Shown in pieces: positions 50,201 through 61,435 of a stretch of 64,000 nt of DNA. Positions within the stretch are counted from its first letter, which is position 1, and each line of letters starts with the position of its first letter. The notes beneath the pieces were generated by a model. That model made no database searches. It saw only the letters and a list, made by a program, of their open reading frames with translations, and had not been told where the DNA came from. A program made the translations under genes and the position numbers. The stretch is from Panorpa germanica (lineage: Eukaryota > Arthropoda > Insecta > Mecoptera > Panorpidae). The DNA lies in contig OY783216.1 in assembly GCA_963678705.1 (NCBI GenBank), positions 9,796,001 through 9,860,000 of the forward strand. The letters are read 5' to 3'.

Positions 50201-51356
50201 TATAAAGGTGTTTTCGACGTGTTCTATTCAACCTTTCGCACAGATTTGAACTTTGGGTTATCTCCAATCTCTCATAACCCATGTTTATCTCAATAAAACT
50301 AACCCAAAGTCATTAAACCGACAAACCTTCTAAAATAATTCATAAAACAACATCATTTTCTACCTCCAAAACATTTACGTATTACTTATGTAAAGGAATG
50401 TACTTTTTTAACACTAAAGCAAAACCAAGAGCAATTGGGTTTGAACATTGGAACAGAGTATAACAAAAATGAACATTGAATACCAGAGAGTATAATCTGT
50501 ATCCGTTATAAAAATTAAATCTACTCGTGTATATAACGTAATAGTCTTCTTGCGTATGAACATAGTAACACCCCAAGATCAATATTCTGTCTGGGGCGAT
50601 ATCCCCACCCCTTTTTTCTGAATATGGTTGCCAGGCAACGCGAGGCTGAACCGAGTCCGTCAAGCTTCGACTATGCCTCTACACAGATAACATGAGAGCC
50701 AGTATCTGAGCTTAGCTAGTATTTATTTTTGTTGTTGACTGTACTTTTGAAAAGATACTTTTTTTCGTTCTGTAGTTTTATATCATCTGAATGTGATTTG
50801 GAGGCTGCGTAGACTCAATTTATACATTTATAATTATACGAGATAGTACATTTATTTATTTATGAAGTAATTATGACTTTGTTATTTAATAAAAGGATGA
50901 TCGAACTTTGCTAACAAGGAGATGTTGTTTCTTAATTAGGTTTTGCTTATGAAATGAGTAAACTAGATTGCATAGATCTTGTTAAATAAGTTTGTGTATT
51001 TAAAATTATGACAGTCTCTGTCAAATTAATGTCTGAAGCAGTATTCATATTTTGACCGATGTTTACAACAAATAATATAGCATTATTATGACATTCCACG
51101 TTTCGCAGGACGAGACTTGAATAAATTATGCATATTTTCATACAATTTTATTTTAGACATAAACAGACATTATTATTTTATGAAAGAAGATATTGAGAGA
51201 CCCTGCGTAACATGGCACTGGCGGACCTTGAATTTAGTGGATTCACATCTTTTGCAACCTCTCTGAACTCACTAACTGATTTAACAACAAACGAAAAGTG
51301 GTTTTCAATACTGAAATTATTTTATTATTCTATCTTTATGTTTGTTGCTAATTCAG
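47274..51356. other. Non-coding stretch
   Basis: AT-rich. At 47870-47920 CTCTACGT and ACGTAGAG form a short inverted repeat. The stretch at 48940-49420 has the style of an old interspersed repeat. No gene recognised. Confidence 0.4.
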
Positions 51357-51714
51357 TAATACCAATTTCACAGGCAGTTCAATAAAACACGAACAAAATC
51401 TGTTTTTTCTGAACAAAAACACCAAAGAGACAGTTCTTAAAACATTTTTGACTTTAAAAACTGTTTTAATAAACAAAACACATTCCCATCTGGAGTCTGT
51501 AAGATCAAAATAAAACACGTTTTTTAGTCTACTTGGTTTGAACACGCAGTTTTGTTTTTTGTGAACATTTGCGCTTGTCAGTTGTTGTTTATCATGTTTA
51601 TAATTTTTATGGGACACACAGAAAAACACTAAAAACAAAACCAGTCTGTCAGAAAACATGTTGAAACATGTTCATGTCAACAAAACTGTCTCTCTGGTGT
51701 ATAACCGGCATAAC
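51357..51714 (+). mobile_element. Family A element, copy 4
   Basis: Same orientation as copy 1. The right end is the best preserved in the window: ACTGTCTCTCTGGTGT then ATAACCGGCATAAC, the reverse complement of the left end of copy 1. The left end is eroded to CAGGCAGTTCAATAAAACAC. Confidence 0.8.
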
Positions 51715-54497
51715 AATATATTTTAGTTATTGATAGTGCCCCTATTCACTTCGAATATCTACTTCACTGGTTGTTTTTTCCCTTTGCAGCTCGCAATTCA
51801 CTTCGTCCCCTGTTATACGCCATCTCGCATCTTTTAAGCTAAATGATTTATATATATGTGTTAGCGTTTGGATTGAAAGATTCCAAAGAGACTAACAACA
51901 AATACGCAGCGAGTATTATGGGGCATTTAGGAATTTATGAGAAAGGAATTTTTATATCAATTTTTAATACACATAATAATTTAAAACAGTTTTGTGCTTA
52001 TTTTTATTAAATCGAAAATTTCATGAAAAGGATCATTTAGATTTATGTTTCCGACTGAAGGATATAAAAGAATAGTAAATAAAGATATAAAATGAATCTA
52101 TGGGGAATTGAATGGAGATTTACAAAAATAACGGATGAAATTGTTTACATGTTTGTGCCGAAAGTAATTCATTACTTAAGATTAGGCACCGCCTCCTTTA
52201 CTGAGGATCCGGATGCGTAGTTTTATGAAGTATTTAAATTTTGTAACGGTTTTTTAATTGAGAACAAATGTGCTCTTACCGTCCTTGAAATTATGCAATG
52301 TGATATCCTTACGTACTAGTGTATTTTCTACAAACTATTTTTTATAATTTATAACATACTGTTTTATACATTTATATGTGATCTAATTATTTTACTAAAA
52401 AAAACATTTAATTAAAAGTTGTACAAAATTATACCGGTATTTAACTATAGAGTACTGCATCTACCTCTAATATTGAGATAATCCAAAGATTCCAATCCAA
52501 AATGCTAAGGATTGTCACGAATGCACCATGGTTTGTACCTAATAACATAATAGTTATTTTTTTCAATCTAAGTTGATTATTTCAAATGCTGCAGACAATA
52601 TTAGTAATAATAAATCAATGAATACTAAACTCGAATTCAAAACAATGATAGTGTAAGTTGAAAATGAAACGTACTATTTTAAACCCTCACACCAATGCCA
52701 TTGTTATAACAAAACAGACTATGTTATTTTAAATTTTGATTTATAGACAAAAACAACCAAGTAACGAGTTTTAAAGCTTGTATATTTATTTAATCCGTTT
52801 TAAAAACATCCTTTTAAAATTCAAACTCCCTTAAGTACACTCAAATTAAGAAATAGACCTTACAAAAACTATAAATTATTTCGAAAAATGTTTGTTGTGG
52901 TACTTTGACTTTATTACGTAAAAATTATACTTTGTTTTTTGGTGAATGAACTTTTTAGGGTCCTTTAGTCCTTAGGGATGAATTTCAGATATATTTATTA
53001 CCGCCTTTTCTCTAAGTTCTTTTTATTTTGCTTTGTTTGGTCTATTTCCTTTTATTTTATATGTTTTTCTTTATTTTCCTTTGTTCAAATATCGCTGTTA
53101 TGTGAACTTTGTCGGGATATTCTATAAATATACATTTCCTTGATCGTTTGTGGGTAATATTTGCTAAGGCTTATTGTAGGCATTTGCTGATCGTGCTTCA
53201 TCACACATAAGTTACTTTTTACAAGGAAGATGCAAACCATAAGTACAGTCAGGCAGTGCCATCTTGGAGAGGATAGAAATAACAACCAGTGATCAAAAGC
53301 TTGGAAACGTTAGCTCTAGATTATTAGATTAATAACCTTTAAGCAACACAGGAGAATCTAATGTCTTAGTGACACATAGAAATATAGGTTATGTTACACA
53401 TAGTATAATAATTTCTCGTTAATCTAATTTCTTCAATCCTCCAGTAAAATATGGGTTATAACAGTAATACAAATTGGCCACAAAACGTACTACCCTTGTT
53501 ATAGGGTAAAGCTACCCTCTTTTAAGTTGATACTGTTCAATTTAGATTGAAATAAATCAGGATCAGGATGTGCTGACTTGTTCCTCCCTCTCAAAATTAA
53601 TAAAAGGGATATGTAGGGCTGACTGAGGACTAAATCACCCTTCGACAACAAATGTAAAGAATGTGGGTCACAACGATTGGTACAAGTAGCTTTAGGGCCT
53701 TGATAACTATTTCGAATCGAACGATTCCCTTGTAACCGTTTTAGACTGACAGTAAAATTTATCTTGCAATAAATCAGTCAGTAAAAGAAAACTATTGATA
53801 AATAAAATAATTTTAGTAGCAGCATTGGTACTAAAGCTTATTAGGTAGAGCTTATTTATGCAGTTTTTCTACAATGTCAATTTATGTACCGTATAAAAAG
53901 TGCAAAGATATACCACAGTGTGTGCTGCTCTCACTCTCAACAACCTCGCTGTATTCTTAGAATCTTACACTACTCTGTTTGATATATATTAAATTTAATA
54001 TTCAATTATTTCCTGGTCTTATCAGCATCCTTTTACAGAATCCGCTACAAACGGAACTGAATAATGTCCATTTGATAATGTATCTCATTTTGAATTTCAC
54101 AAAAACCTTTTCTTATCGGATTATCCCAAGAATTAGTGCTCGGTTCATGAAATTGCCCGTTACAAGGAGAGGGAGCAAGACAGAGGAAACCTTTTCATGT
54201 ATATAAACCATAGATGTCATATATGGACCACAAAGCAGTAGGGGAATGTAGCCTAGTCAAATGGAAAGGGTCTTCAATAACATTAATAATAGTTTTCTTT
54301 ATTTACTCAGCGTTATAAGTAACATATGATGATCTTCAGGCATTTGTTTACTTTACTAACACAAACTCTATTTGGGTTTTAATTAAATAATTACCATCTA
54401 GAAGAATTCTTGTTTATTAAGTAATAGAAAATTTAAAAAATAAAGATGTACAGTACTAAATCTTCATCATTAATTTTTATATTTTTCTAATTTTCAG
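51715..54497 (+). other. Sequence upstream of the first visible fax exon, probably fax intron
   Basis: It ends with a good pyrimidine tract and AG at 54496-54497. The preceding fax exon was searched for by eye and not found. Apart from the retroelement fragment at 52454, nothing is recognised. Confidence 0.45.
52454..52551 (+). pseudogene. Jockey-like retrotransposon fragment
   Basis: Reading from 52454 gives a short segment with NIEIIQRFQSKMLRIV and then TNAPWFVPN. This is the same region of LINE ORF2 as the NAPWY motif of the fragment at 16435, on the opposite strand. Only about 33 codons remain; similarity stops near 52551 and a TGA follows at 52573. Confidence 0.7.
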
Positions 54498-57384
54498 AAT
54501 GTCGACCACAAAATGAAATTCCGTTCCAAGAAAGGACAACTTCCTTTCGTTGAATTAAACGGAGAAGAGATTGCTGACAGTGCTATTATTATCAAGGACT
54601 TATCTCAACGTTTTGGAAAGGATCTGGATGCAGGTTTGACTACCGAACAACGCAATGTTTCGCACGCAATGGTAACTCTCAATACAAACTTACAACAATA
54701 TAAGAAAACTCTTTGTACGATATTTAATTTAAAAATATTTTCTAGGTCTCTATGATTGAGAACCATCTCATCTGGGTAATCTTCTGGTGGCGCACCAAAT
54801 ATCCTGATAACGTAATTAAAGGATACAAAGTGAATCTGCAACATGCATTGGGAACCAGAATACCAAATGGAATTCTGAACTTCTTCTTTAAATTCGCGTT
54901 TGGTCGTAAGGTTAGTTGTGTAAAGGTCTTGATATTTATTGAATTAATAGAAAAGAAGACTTGAGTAATTATAGATAGGTGCGTTATAAGATAACAAGAC
55001 AAAAATAGTTTATTTAATTATCAGGCATCTTATCTAAGACTTACACCTTAGATATAGATCCCTACATAAAATAAAAAGTTGACATAATTCACCAGATATT
55101 TAAATATCTTTAATGGATAAAAATGAATTTTAATTCTCCTATAATATTACAAATTATTAAAAACTAATTGGGCGTTTGAGGTGCTGTTAATAATCAATTT
55201 TATCAATATACCGTTTTATAGAAATTAAGACATGTTTTAACAATCATATCTCGGCTAATTAGATTACTAATTCACAGAGGATTCTTTTCTAATAGTTCAA
55301 TTTAAATTACCTAAAATGCCAATATAATGTCGTCTTTGTGCTTCTGAATTCGGCAAAAGCATGATGGGTATTTCATATTGGCATGAACTGTTTGCATGTA
55401 ACTGTTTTAAAGCGTTTGAAAAATGTGGTGAAATCGTATGAAATAAATTGTAATACCTAGTATAAACTATATTAAGGTGAAACGATACTTGGCCATTTTT
55501 GATTCGCGAAATATAGGTGGCCATACTACAGAGCAGGTTAAATATTATCAAAAACCATGTTTTTTTATGTTTAAATCGTTTTATGTAAGAAACGTGAATC
55601 AAAATCTAAAGCTGCAATTAGTTAGATGAATAACGTATCTACATTTTAAGCTTTCTTCCACTGACTTTTAATGAGTTGAAAACGCAAAAATATGTTTTGA
55701 AAATGAATATTGCTAGATTTTCTAGTTAAATTCCAATTTTTATATGACTGGTAACATTTCTAAGGGTTTGTCATAAATTTTATAACTTTAGATTTTGATT
55801 CGCGTTTATAGTTACTTACATAAAACGATTTAAACATAAAAGAACATTGTTTTTTGATAACATTTAACGCGAATCAAAAATGGCCAAGTATCGTTTCACC
55901 TTAAGCTAGTAGTTCTAATTTAAAAGCGCGTGCTTTTTCTGTAACTCTCTGAATTTTCTTGCAAATAACAAAATTTAAACCAGTTTTCAACATTAAAAAT
56001 AAAAATAAAGCAATGCAATGTTTTCAAGACTGCTTGCTAACGAATTCATTATCCTGACAATAATTTAAGTAACAGGACACATATATTTTATATTATTTAA
56101 TTTCTTATGCATTAAAATTGTCCGAGGAGCCTATGGTTTTAAGATTGGATCAGTAGAGAATGGACCAAGATGCTTTTTGAAAGAAATTCGGGTTCCTTCT
56201 TCATTAAATGATTTTTATATATACTGTCAGTTTAATTTGTTTTAATGTATGATTCTGCTTAAGAATTTTTCTACATACAAAGTAGTTCAACAGTTCAAAG
56301 ATATTTTCATCCGTTTCATCCAGTGTAAATGTTGAATGTTACAATATAATTTTGTAAGCATGGCTCCTTTTAGTACACATCTCTTCACCATTCCTTCCCT
56401 TTCCCCCGCCTTTGCTTACGTTTGATGCAATCGCGGAATGTGAATGCCAGTAATGCGTTAGAGCCTGTAGTGTCCGTGTAACTAATGTTATTGTTACTGT
56501 GGTTGGTGACGCCTAGTGGTTCCAGGGTGCCAAGAAAGTCAAGGCTCAAGGAATTGGAGTCCACAAACCAGAAGAGATTGCAGAATTTGGCAACAGTGAT
56601 CTCCAGGTGCTGAGTGACATGCTTGCTGATAAACCATTCTTCTTCGGTGATGAACCTACAACAGTAAGTCAGATTTTATATTACTTATGCAAAAAATATT
56701 TTATTTAAGTTAAAGACTCCTATCTGCAGAGCGAATTAGCAAAAATTGGGGTCTAAGCAAAGATTCAAACCAGTTAAAGAACTTAAGAAAAGTTTAAAGA
56801 CAAAATTATTACGGTTTCAGTTTTGTTGGATAAATGAGTCAAATTGTTTTTTTTTTGTTTAGCTCGATATTGTAGCCTTCGCAACACTTGCTCAAGTGCA
56901 CTTCATCTCCTCTGAAATTTCCTACCCATTGAGAGACTACATGACGGAACATTGCCCAAATCTTGTTGGACATGTTTCTCGAATGAAGGAACGTTGTTTC
57001 GCCGACTGGGAGGACATCTGCAAAACCTTAGACCTCAACTCTCATTTGCCAAAACCACAGTAAGTTATTACATTTCGAATTATTGACTTACTTATTTTTC
57101 TGTATGTATAATTAATTATTTATGATTATCAACAGACCAGAACAGCCAAAGGAAGGCAAGGAAGCTAAAGAAGGAGAGGAAAAAGTAGCTGAACAAGAAA
57201 CGGAAGGAGATAAAATCGAAAAGGAAGTCGAAAAAGAAAAGGTGAGAAAGATTTGCAATAAAAATGTCGTAGATATTCAAAACATGTTTATTAATTATCA
57301 ATTTTTATTATTTTGCAGTCTGATGAAAAAGAGAAGGAGGCTGAGAAAGAAACTGAAGAAAACAAAGATAAAGAGTCAAAATGA
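54498..57384 (+). CDS. fax: failed axon connections (fax) homologue, six 3' coding exons (5' end not found)
   Basis: Exons read from the sequence: 54498-54671, 54746-54910, 56526-56663, 56863-57059, 57136-57241 and 57319-57384 (TGA). Every intron starts GT and ends AG and the frame is continuous, giving 281 visible residues. Visible residues 1-45 are the second half of a GST-N/thioredoxin-like fold, with LPFVELNGEEIADS at 15-28 including the expected proline. About 60-225 is the GST-C-like helical part, with WWRTKYPDNV, the glycine-rich start of exon 3, PFFFGDEPTTLD and CPNLVGHVSRM. The tail from about 226 is lysine/glutamate-rich and probably disordered. Known of the family: Drosophila fax is a GST-like protein that interacts genetically with Abl in CNS axon formation; vertebrates have FAXC. 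Odd point: the exon before 54498 (start of the thioredoxin fold) was not found in the upstream 54 kb. The first in-frame ATG at 54513 lies inside the domain and is not the true start. Introns are 74, 1615, 199, 76 and 77 bp. Confidence 0.93.
55156..55234 (+). mobile_element. Family B remnant inside fax intron 2
   Basis: About 80 bases matching the right end of copy 2: GGGCGTTTGAGGTGCTGTTA, then TTTTATAGAAATTAAGACAT. The terminal repeat itself is lost. It lies in the 1.6-kb intron between the second and third visible fax exons. Confidence 0.6.
55472..55904. mobile_element. 433-bp palindromic inverted-repeat element in fax intron 2
   Basis: The left end TTAAGGTGAAACGATACTTG is the exact reverse complement of the right end, and the arms continue with GGCCATTTTTGATTCGCG. 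They align for roughly 130 bases, including ATGTTTAAATCGTTTTATGT. The left arm has an extra stretch of about 30 bases. TTAA sits at both outer ends; it could be a target-site duplication (as in piggyBac-type elements) or part of the repeat. It lies between the second and third visible fax exons, in non-coding sequence. Confidence 0.85.
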
Positions 57385-57442
57385 ATACCTGTCTGTCACA
57401 GATAAATTATCATGAACCATGAACATAAAAATGTAAACAAGA

Positions 57443-57448
57443 AATAAA
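57443..57448 (+). terminator. Probable fax polyadenylation signal
   Basis: An AATAAA hexamer lies 59 bases after the fax stop codon, followed at once by an A-rich run. Further AATAAA-like words follow in the next 150 bases, so alternative 3' ends are likely. Confidence 0.5.
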
Positions 57449-60400
57449 ACCTAAAAAAAACTCATAATGTCATAAAAACGTCATGAACAATAATGTTAAA
57501 TAAAAAAAATTAAAAAAATTAAAAAAACCGTTTATGGTATATAAAACAAAATGAAATAAAACAACAACTTTAAATATAAAATAACAGCAATGATCAACCA
57601 ACATTTTATACTAACAGTAGGAAGTAAACAAAAAGTTTTAGTTTTGCATTACGAAGTCTTTTTAAAAATTTAACACAATTTTTATATATTATAAATATGT
57701 TTTTTTACAATTTTATATATGTGAGAGGCATATAATTATACAGATAGATTTTATATTATTATTAATTTTTTAATTAATATTAGTAATTGTGCAACAATAG
57801 ATTTTATATATATATTATTATATTTAATTAAAATTTGTGTGTGTAATTGTGAACCAAAATTTGATGAAATTTGGTATATATTTGTAATAGTATACTCAAA
57901 TTTGATTCAATTTGCATATATACAATATATATAACACATTATTTTAGTAGTTTCGAGTATAAATATCTTTTTTAAATGTTAATGATATTACTGCGCCATA
58001 GATAAAACAAATGCGAACAAGTAAACCAACGACTGTAATAAACTCAAAAAAAAATTTTCTAACGTTTTTGTATTTTTGGTTAATTTTGTATAAAAAAGTA
58101 ATGTAAAAATAAAAAGTATACATTTTTGAAGTGTAAAATAATAGCTGGAGGCCATTTCCGAGAGTTTTATTGTCCTGGTGACAGCAGAACTCGAGGAAAG
58201 AACCCCATTAGTTTGTATGTGCATGTGGAGTGGTGACTAAGAATTTGAAAGCTGGAGAACAACTTCGTTATCAGAGGAGACCCAGGTCTTTTGGTCTTTT
58301 GGTCTTTGGGAATTGTTCCGATTCTTACATCAGCACCTGCGGGCATCGCATTTATACCTAGGACATAATTCATTCCATAAGATAGCGTTGTTCATCAAAA
58401 TCAAGATTTCAGACTGAATACAAATGTAAAGTAAGGCCATTTATCCATTTTTATTTTTGAAACTTTCTTGTTTTCGTTATTTAAATATTGTTTTGCTGTA
58501 TTTACATAAATTTTACTTTATTTTTTATTTTCCATATGTGCCCAATTACTAAATTTTGTATAGACTTTCTTTTTTTATGATAATTGTAAAATTGTATTTA
58601 AAGTTTAAAATTTATTTATAAAACATTATTAAAAATCGTGTTGTGGCCATTTTTAAAATAAAATTAGAGAAAAACCAAATATTGTTTAAAGATTTTATAA
58701 AAATAATAATTTTAGAGTGAATTGCATAGTCTTGTGTATTTTAAAATATATCGAGCTAGGAACAAAATTGTACAGATGATGAGAAATATTTAAAAATTAT
58801 GATCTCTAAGAATCTAATCTTAATTAGTAAATGTAATAGATTTAAAACTGAAGTCACAACATCAAGGACTTGTTAGTGTTAACATAATGTTAAAACATTT
58901 TGTTTTGGGACCAGAGTACCCGATAGAATATCAAATATTCTAGTAAGTAAAATGGTTTTACACAGGAAAATGCAATTAAACATTACATAAGCAAAAGATA
59001 AATCGATCACTGAAATAAACATTTGAAATAAAGTAGATTGTATATGGCAATGATTGGTTTCTTGTAGGAAATATGTAAAAATATAAAAGGCAACCCGTAT
59101 GCCCACAGCCGGATCACTGCCAGTAATTAACTAAAATCAGAAAATGATCACGAGGGATCGGATTGCTTCTCATTGGTCAGTTTCATTTCATGACTTCATG
59201 ATGAAAACCTTGAGTACATTGTTTGCTGTATTTAACTAAATTATTGCAAAATTAACTAAGATTTATTATATCAACGTAAAATCTATAAAAAAAGTTTTTA
59301 TTTATATTTAAATTTATAAACAATTTTGCTAATAACATTTACAATGTCCAATGCGGCCATTTTGATACTATTAGGGAAGACATTAGTTTATATAATAAAA
59401 TTATTATAAATTTAAGTATGAATTAAAGCAAACATGTTAATATAAAAATAAAAATATTAAACAAATTGTAGGTAGAGTTAGTAATTATCTTTAGGAATGA
59501 ACGTTATTTGCAGTTGATTTTGCGATCTGTTTTATTATTTTGAAATTTCAAAAATATACAATCTAATTGCTCATCTGAAATAACAAAATTATAAAACATA
59601 TATTTATGTTGCAATTTAAAATAAATGTGCTCCGAATGTCTTATTAATATATAAGTGAATATTGCATATTTAATAAGGATATTATGTTTTTATTCTTTGT
59701 TCTTATCGATCGACGACTCTGATGGACGAACATTTTTGATTCGAATTGTTGTGCTCTCTATAATCTATCCAGACTTTTACTAACTAAAATGTGAATGTAG
59801 AAAATAGCTGTTATGATATTACTGTAATATGATTTTTTTATTATTAAGATTTTATTAACTTTTTATTATACATAATATAGTTTTAATATAGTACGAGTTA
59901 GTTGTCGAATTTAATGTTTATTTTTTATATTTCTTTTATCAAATATTTGTGACAATTTTATATGTATGAGAGAAAGAGAGAGAGAGTATTAAACCTTTTT
60001 TCAATCTTTAAATAGAGTTCTAACAATTCTTTTAATATATGTTAAATAGTTAAAATTGTGTTTAAAATATATAAATGTTACAATTATTTATTAAGAAAAA
60101 TATAACAAAAAATCATTAAATATTAATTATATTATGGAAAATTTATATAGTATTTGTGCGTTCAAATCATAACTCCTAATATTAATATTGCATTGAAAAT
60201 ATAAGAAATCCATTAATACATTAGAAGTAACATCTATCCGACACATCTAGCATTAATAATATAAAACCATAAAGAAAATAACATAATTATTATACATAAA
60301 CATTTATCTATGTGAGCTTATTGAATGATTATACTTTATAATTATTATATAATAATCAACTTCTGTAAACTATAAAATCAATTGTCAAATAAATATATAA

Positions 60401-61199
60401 AAAGCCAAAAGTTTATCTTTGATTGCGTAGAAATATTTATTGTTCTATTAATTAGTTGAATATGGTGCACGTGGACAGGAAATGTACTTACATTCATTTA
60501 CGGGATACATGAGTTTATTATTGAAGTTATTGTATAGAAGTTAAATTAGATCATTTTGTTAGTTTTTCAAATATTTGAACCACTAGTTCTTTCGATTTTG
60601 GAATAGAAAATGTGTTTTATTGAATATTTAAGATTACCAATTAAAAATTACATAGATAATCTTAATTATATGACAAGGCGAATTATTTCTTTAGCTTCTA
60701 AAATTATCATTTATTTATTTGTATAGTTTTGCTTGCACAAAGTTATTCTCAATTCAAACTATTGTTACAGAACATATAGAATCTAAAAACTATTGGTGTA
60801 TCAATTTAAATTACTTATTACTATTATATCTCTTAAGCAAGTATGGAATTGGGGTCTGCAATGGGGACTACACTACTGCCTCTTATTGCTGTATGATTTA
60901 TTACCTGTTTAAGGAACTACACAAATAGTTTGCACAAAAGTTTGCTTATTGGTTTTCTGGGGGTTGCATTCATTTCTATTAAGTGATATCCATTTCTAAT
61001 TGGAATTACAAGCTCACATTGTTTGTATGATATTTAATATTATTATTATTTAATATTATTATCAATATCGATGCCATCTACTTAATATTACCTGCGATAG
61101 AGTGATTTAATTTAACTAACTGTCTAATCTAACTGTTCGTACTTCATCTATTTCATGGTAGATGTCAATAGCAACTGTACACACAATTGTTAAGTATTG
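57449..61199. other. fax-DIP2 intergenic region
   Basis: Extremely AT-rich with many A and T runs, apart from the island at 58140-58390. A GA-rich microsatellite lies at about 59968-59987. No RNA gene recognised. Confidence 0.5.
58140..58390. other. Composition island between fax and DIP2
   Basis: A block of near-balanced composition inside extremely AT-rich sequence, about 0.8 kb after the fax stop. The minus strand has an open frame with GINAMPAGADVRIGTIPKDQ that I cannot assign. A short direct repeat TCTTTTGGTCTTTTGGTCTT occurs near 58290. It may be distal fax 3' UTR, a gene remnant or a regulatory element. Confidence 0.25.
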
Positions 61200-61350
61200 C
61201 CAACGTACAAAAATAATTTCACTATACTACTATATCTTATTCGTTTAAAAAAAATCACATAAAACCAAGATGGCTATATACTGTGGTCCGTGAGTAAAGT
61301 GTTATGTGTGTTTATTAAATATTTTTAAGTGATTAGTGAGTGTTTTGATA
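61200..61350 (+). promoter_or_regulatory. Putative DIP2 core promoter and 5' UTR
   Basis: This is the stretch just before the DIP2 start codon. It contains AAGATGGC at 61267-61274, a word resembling YY1/Pho and insect CTCF cores, about 77 bases before the ATG. No clear TATA box at a fixed distance was seen. The transcription start is inferred, not observed. Confidence 0.3.
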
Positions 61351-61435
61351 ATGGCGGAATTAAATATAGACGTGTCTAAGTTGCCAGAAGATGTACGAGA
61401 AAAGTTAGCAGAATTGGATTTAGAACTATCTGAAG
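61351..61435 (+). CDS. DIP2: DIP2 (disco-interacting protein 2) homologue, first coding exon, continues past window
   Basis: The exon encodes 28 residues plus one base, beginning MAELNIDVSKLPEDV and ending LELSE, followed by a GTTAGT splice donor at 61436. This matches the start of the DMAP1-binding domain at the N terminus of DIP2 proteins (the VREKLAELDLELSEG core). Known of the family: large proteins (about 1500-1800 residues) with this N-terminal domain followed by two adenylate-forming, fatty-acyl-AMP-ligase-like domains; linked to lipid metabolism and to axon branching in Drosophila. The ATG has an in-frame start with no competing upstream coding sequence. The second exon is not within the remaining 2.5 kb, so intron 1 is at least that long. 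It lies 3.97 kb downstream of the fax stop codon, on the same strand. Confidence 0.85.

Noticed and set aside
51348..51659. 103-codon minus-strand frame, with related frames at 18303-18488 and 12833-13051
   Set aside because: They fall within family A copies. The recurring protein words come from the repeat itself, and the copies are not open over the same span.
54605..55002. Two minus-strand frames over fax exons
   Set aside because: They are antisense shadows of real fax exons.
57122..57415. 97-codon frame starting at 57122
   Set aside because: Its ATG is in the intron before fax exon 5 and its end reads through the next intron; the spliced fax model explains the coding part.
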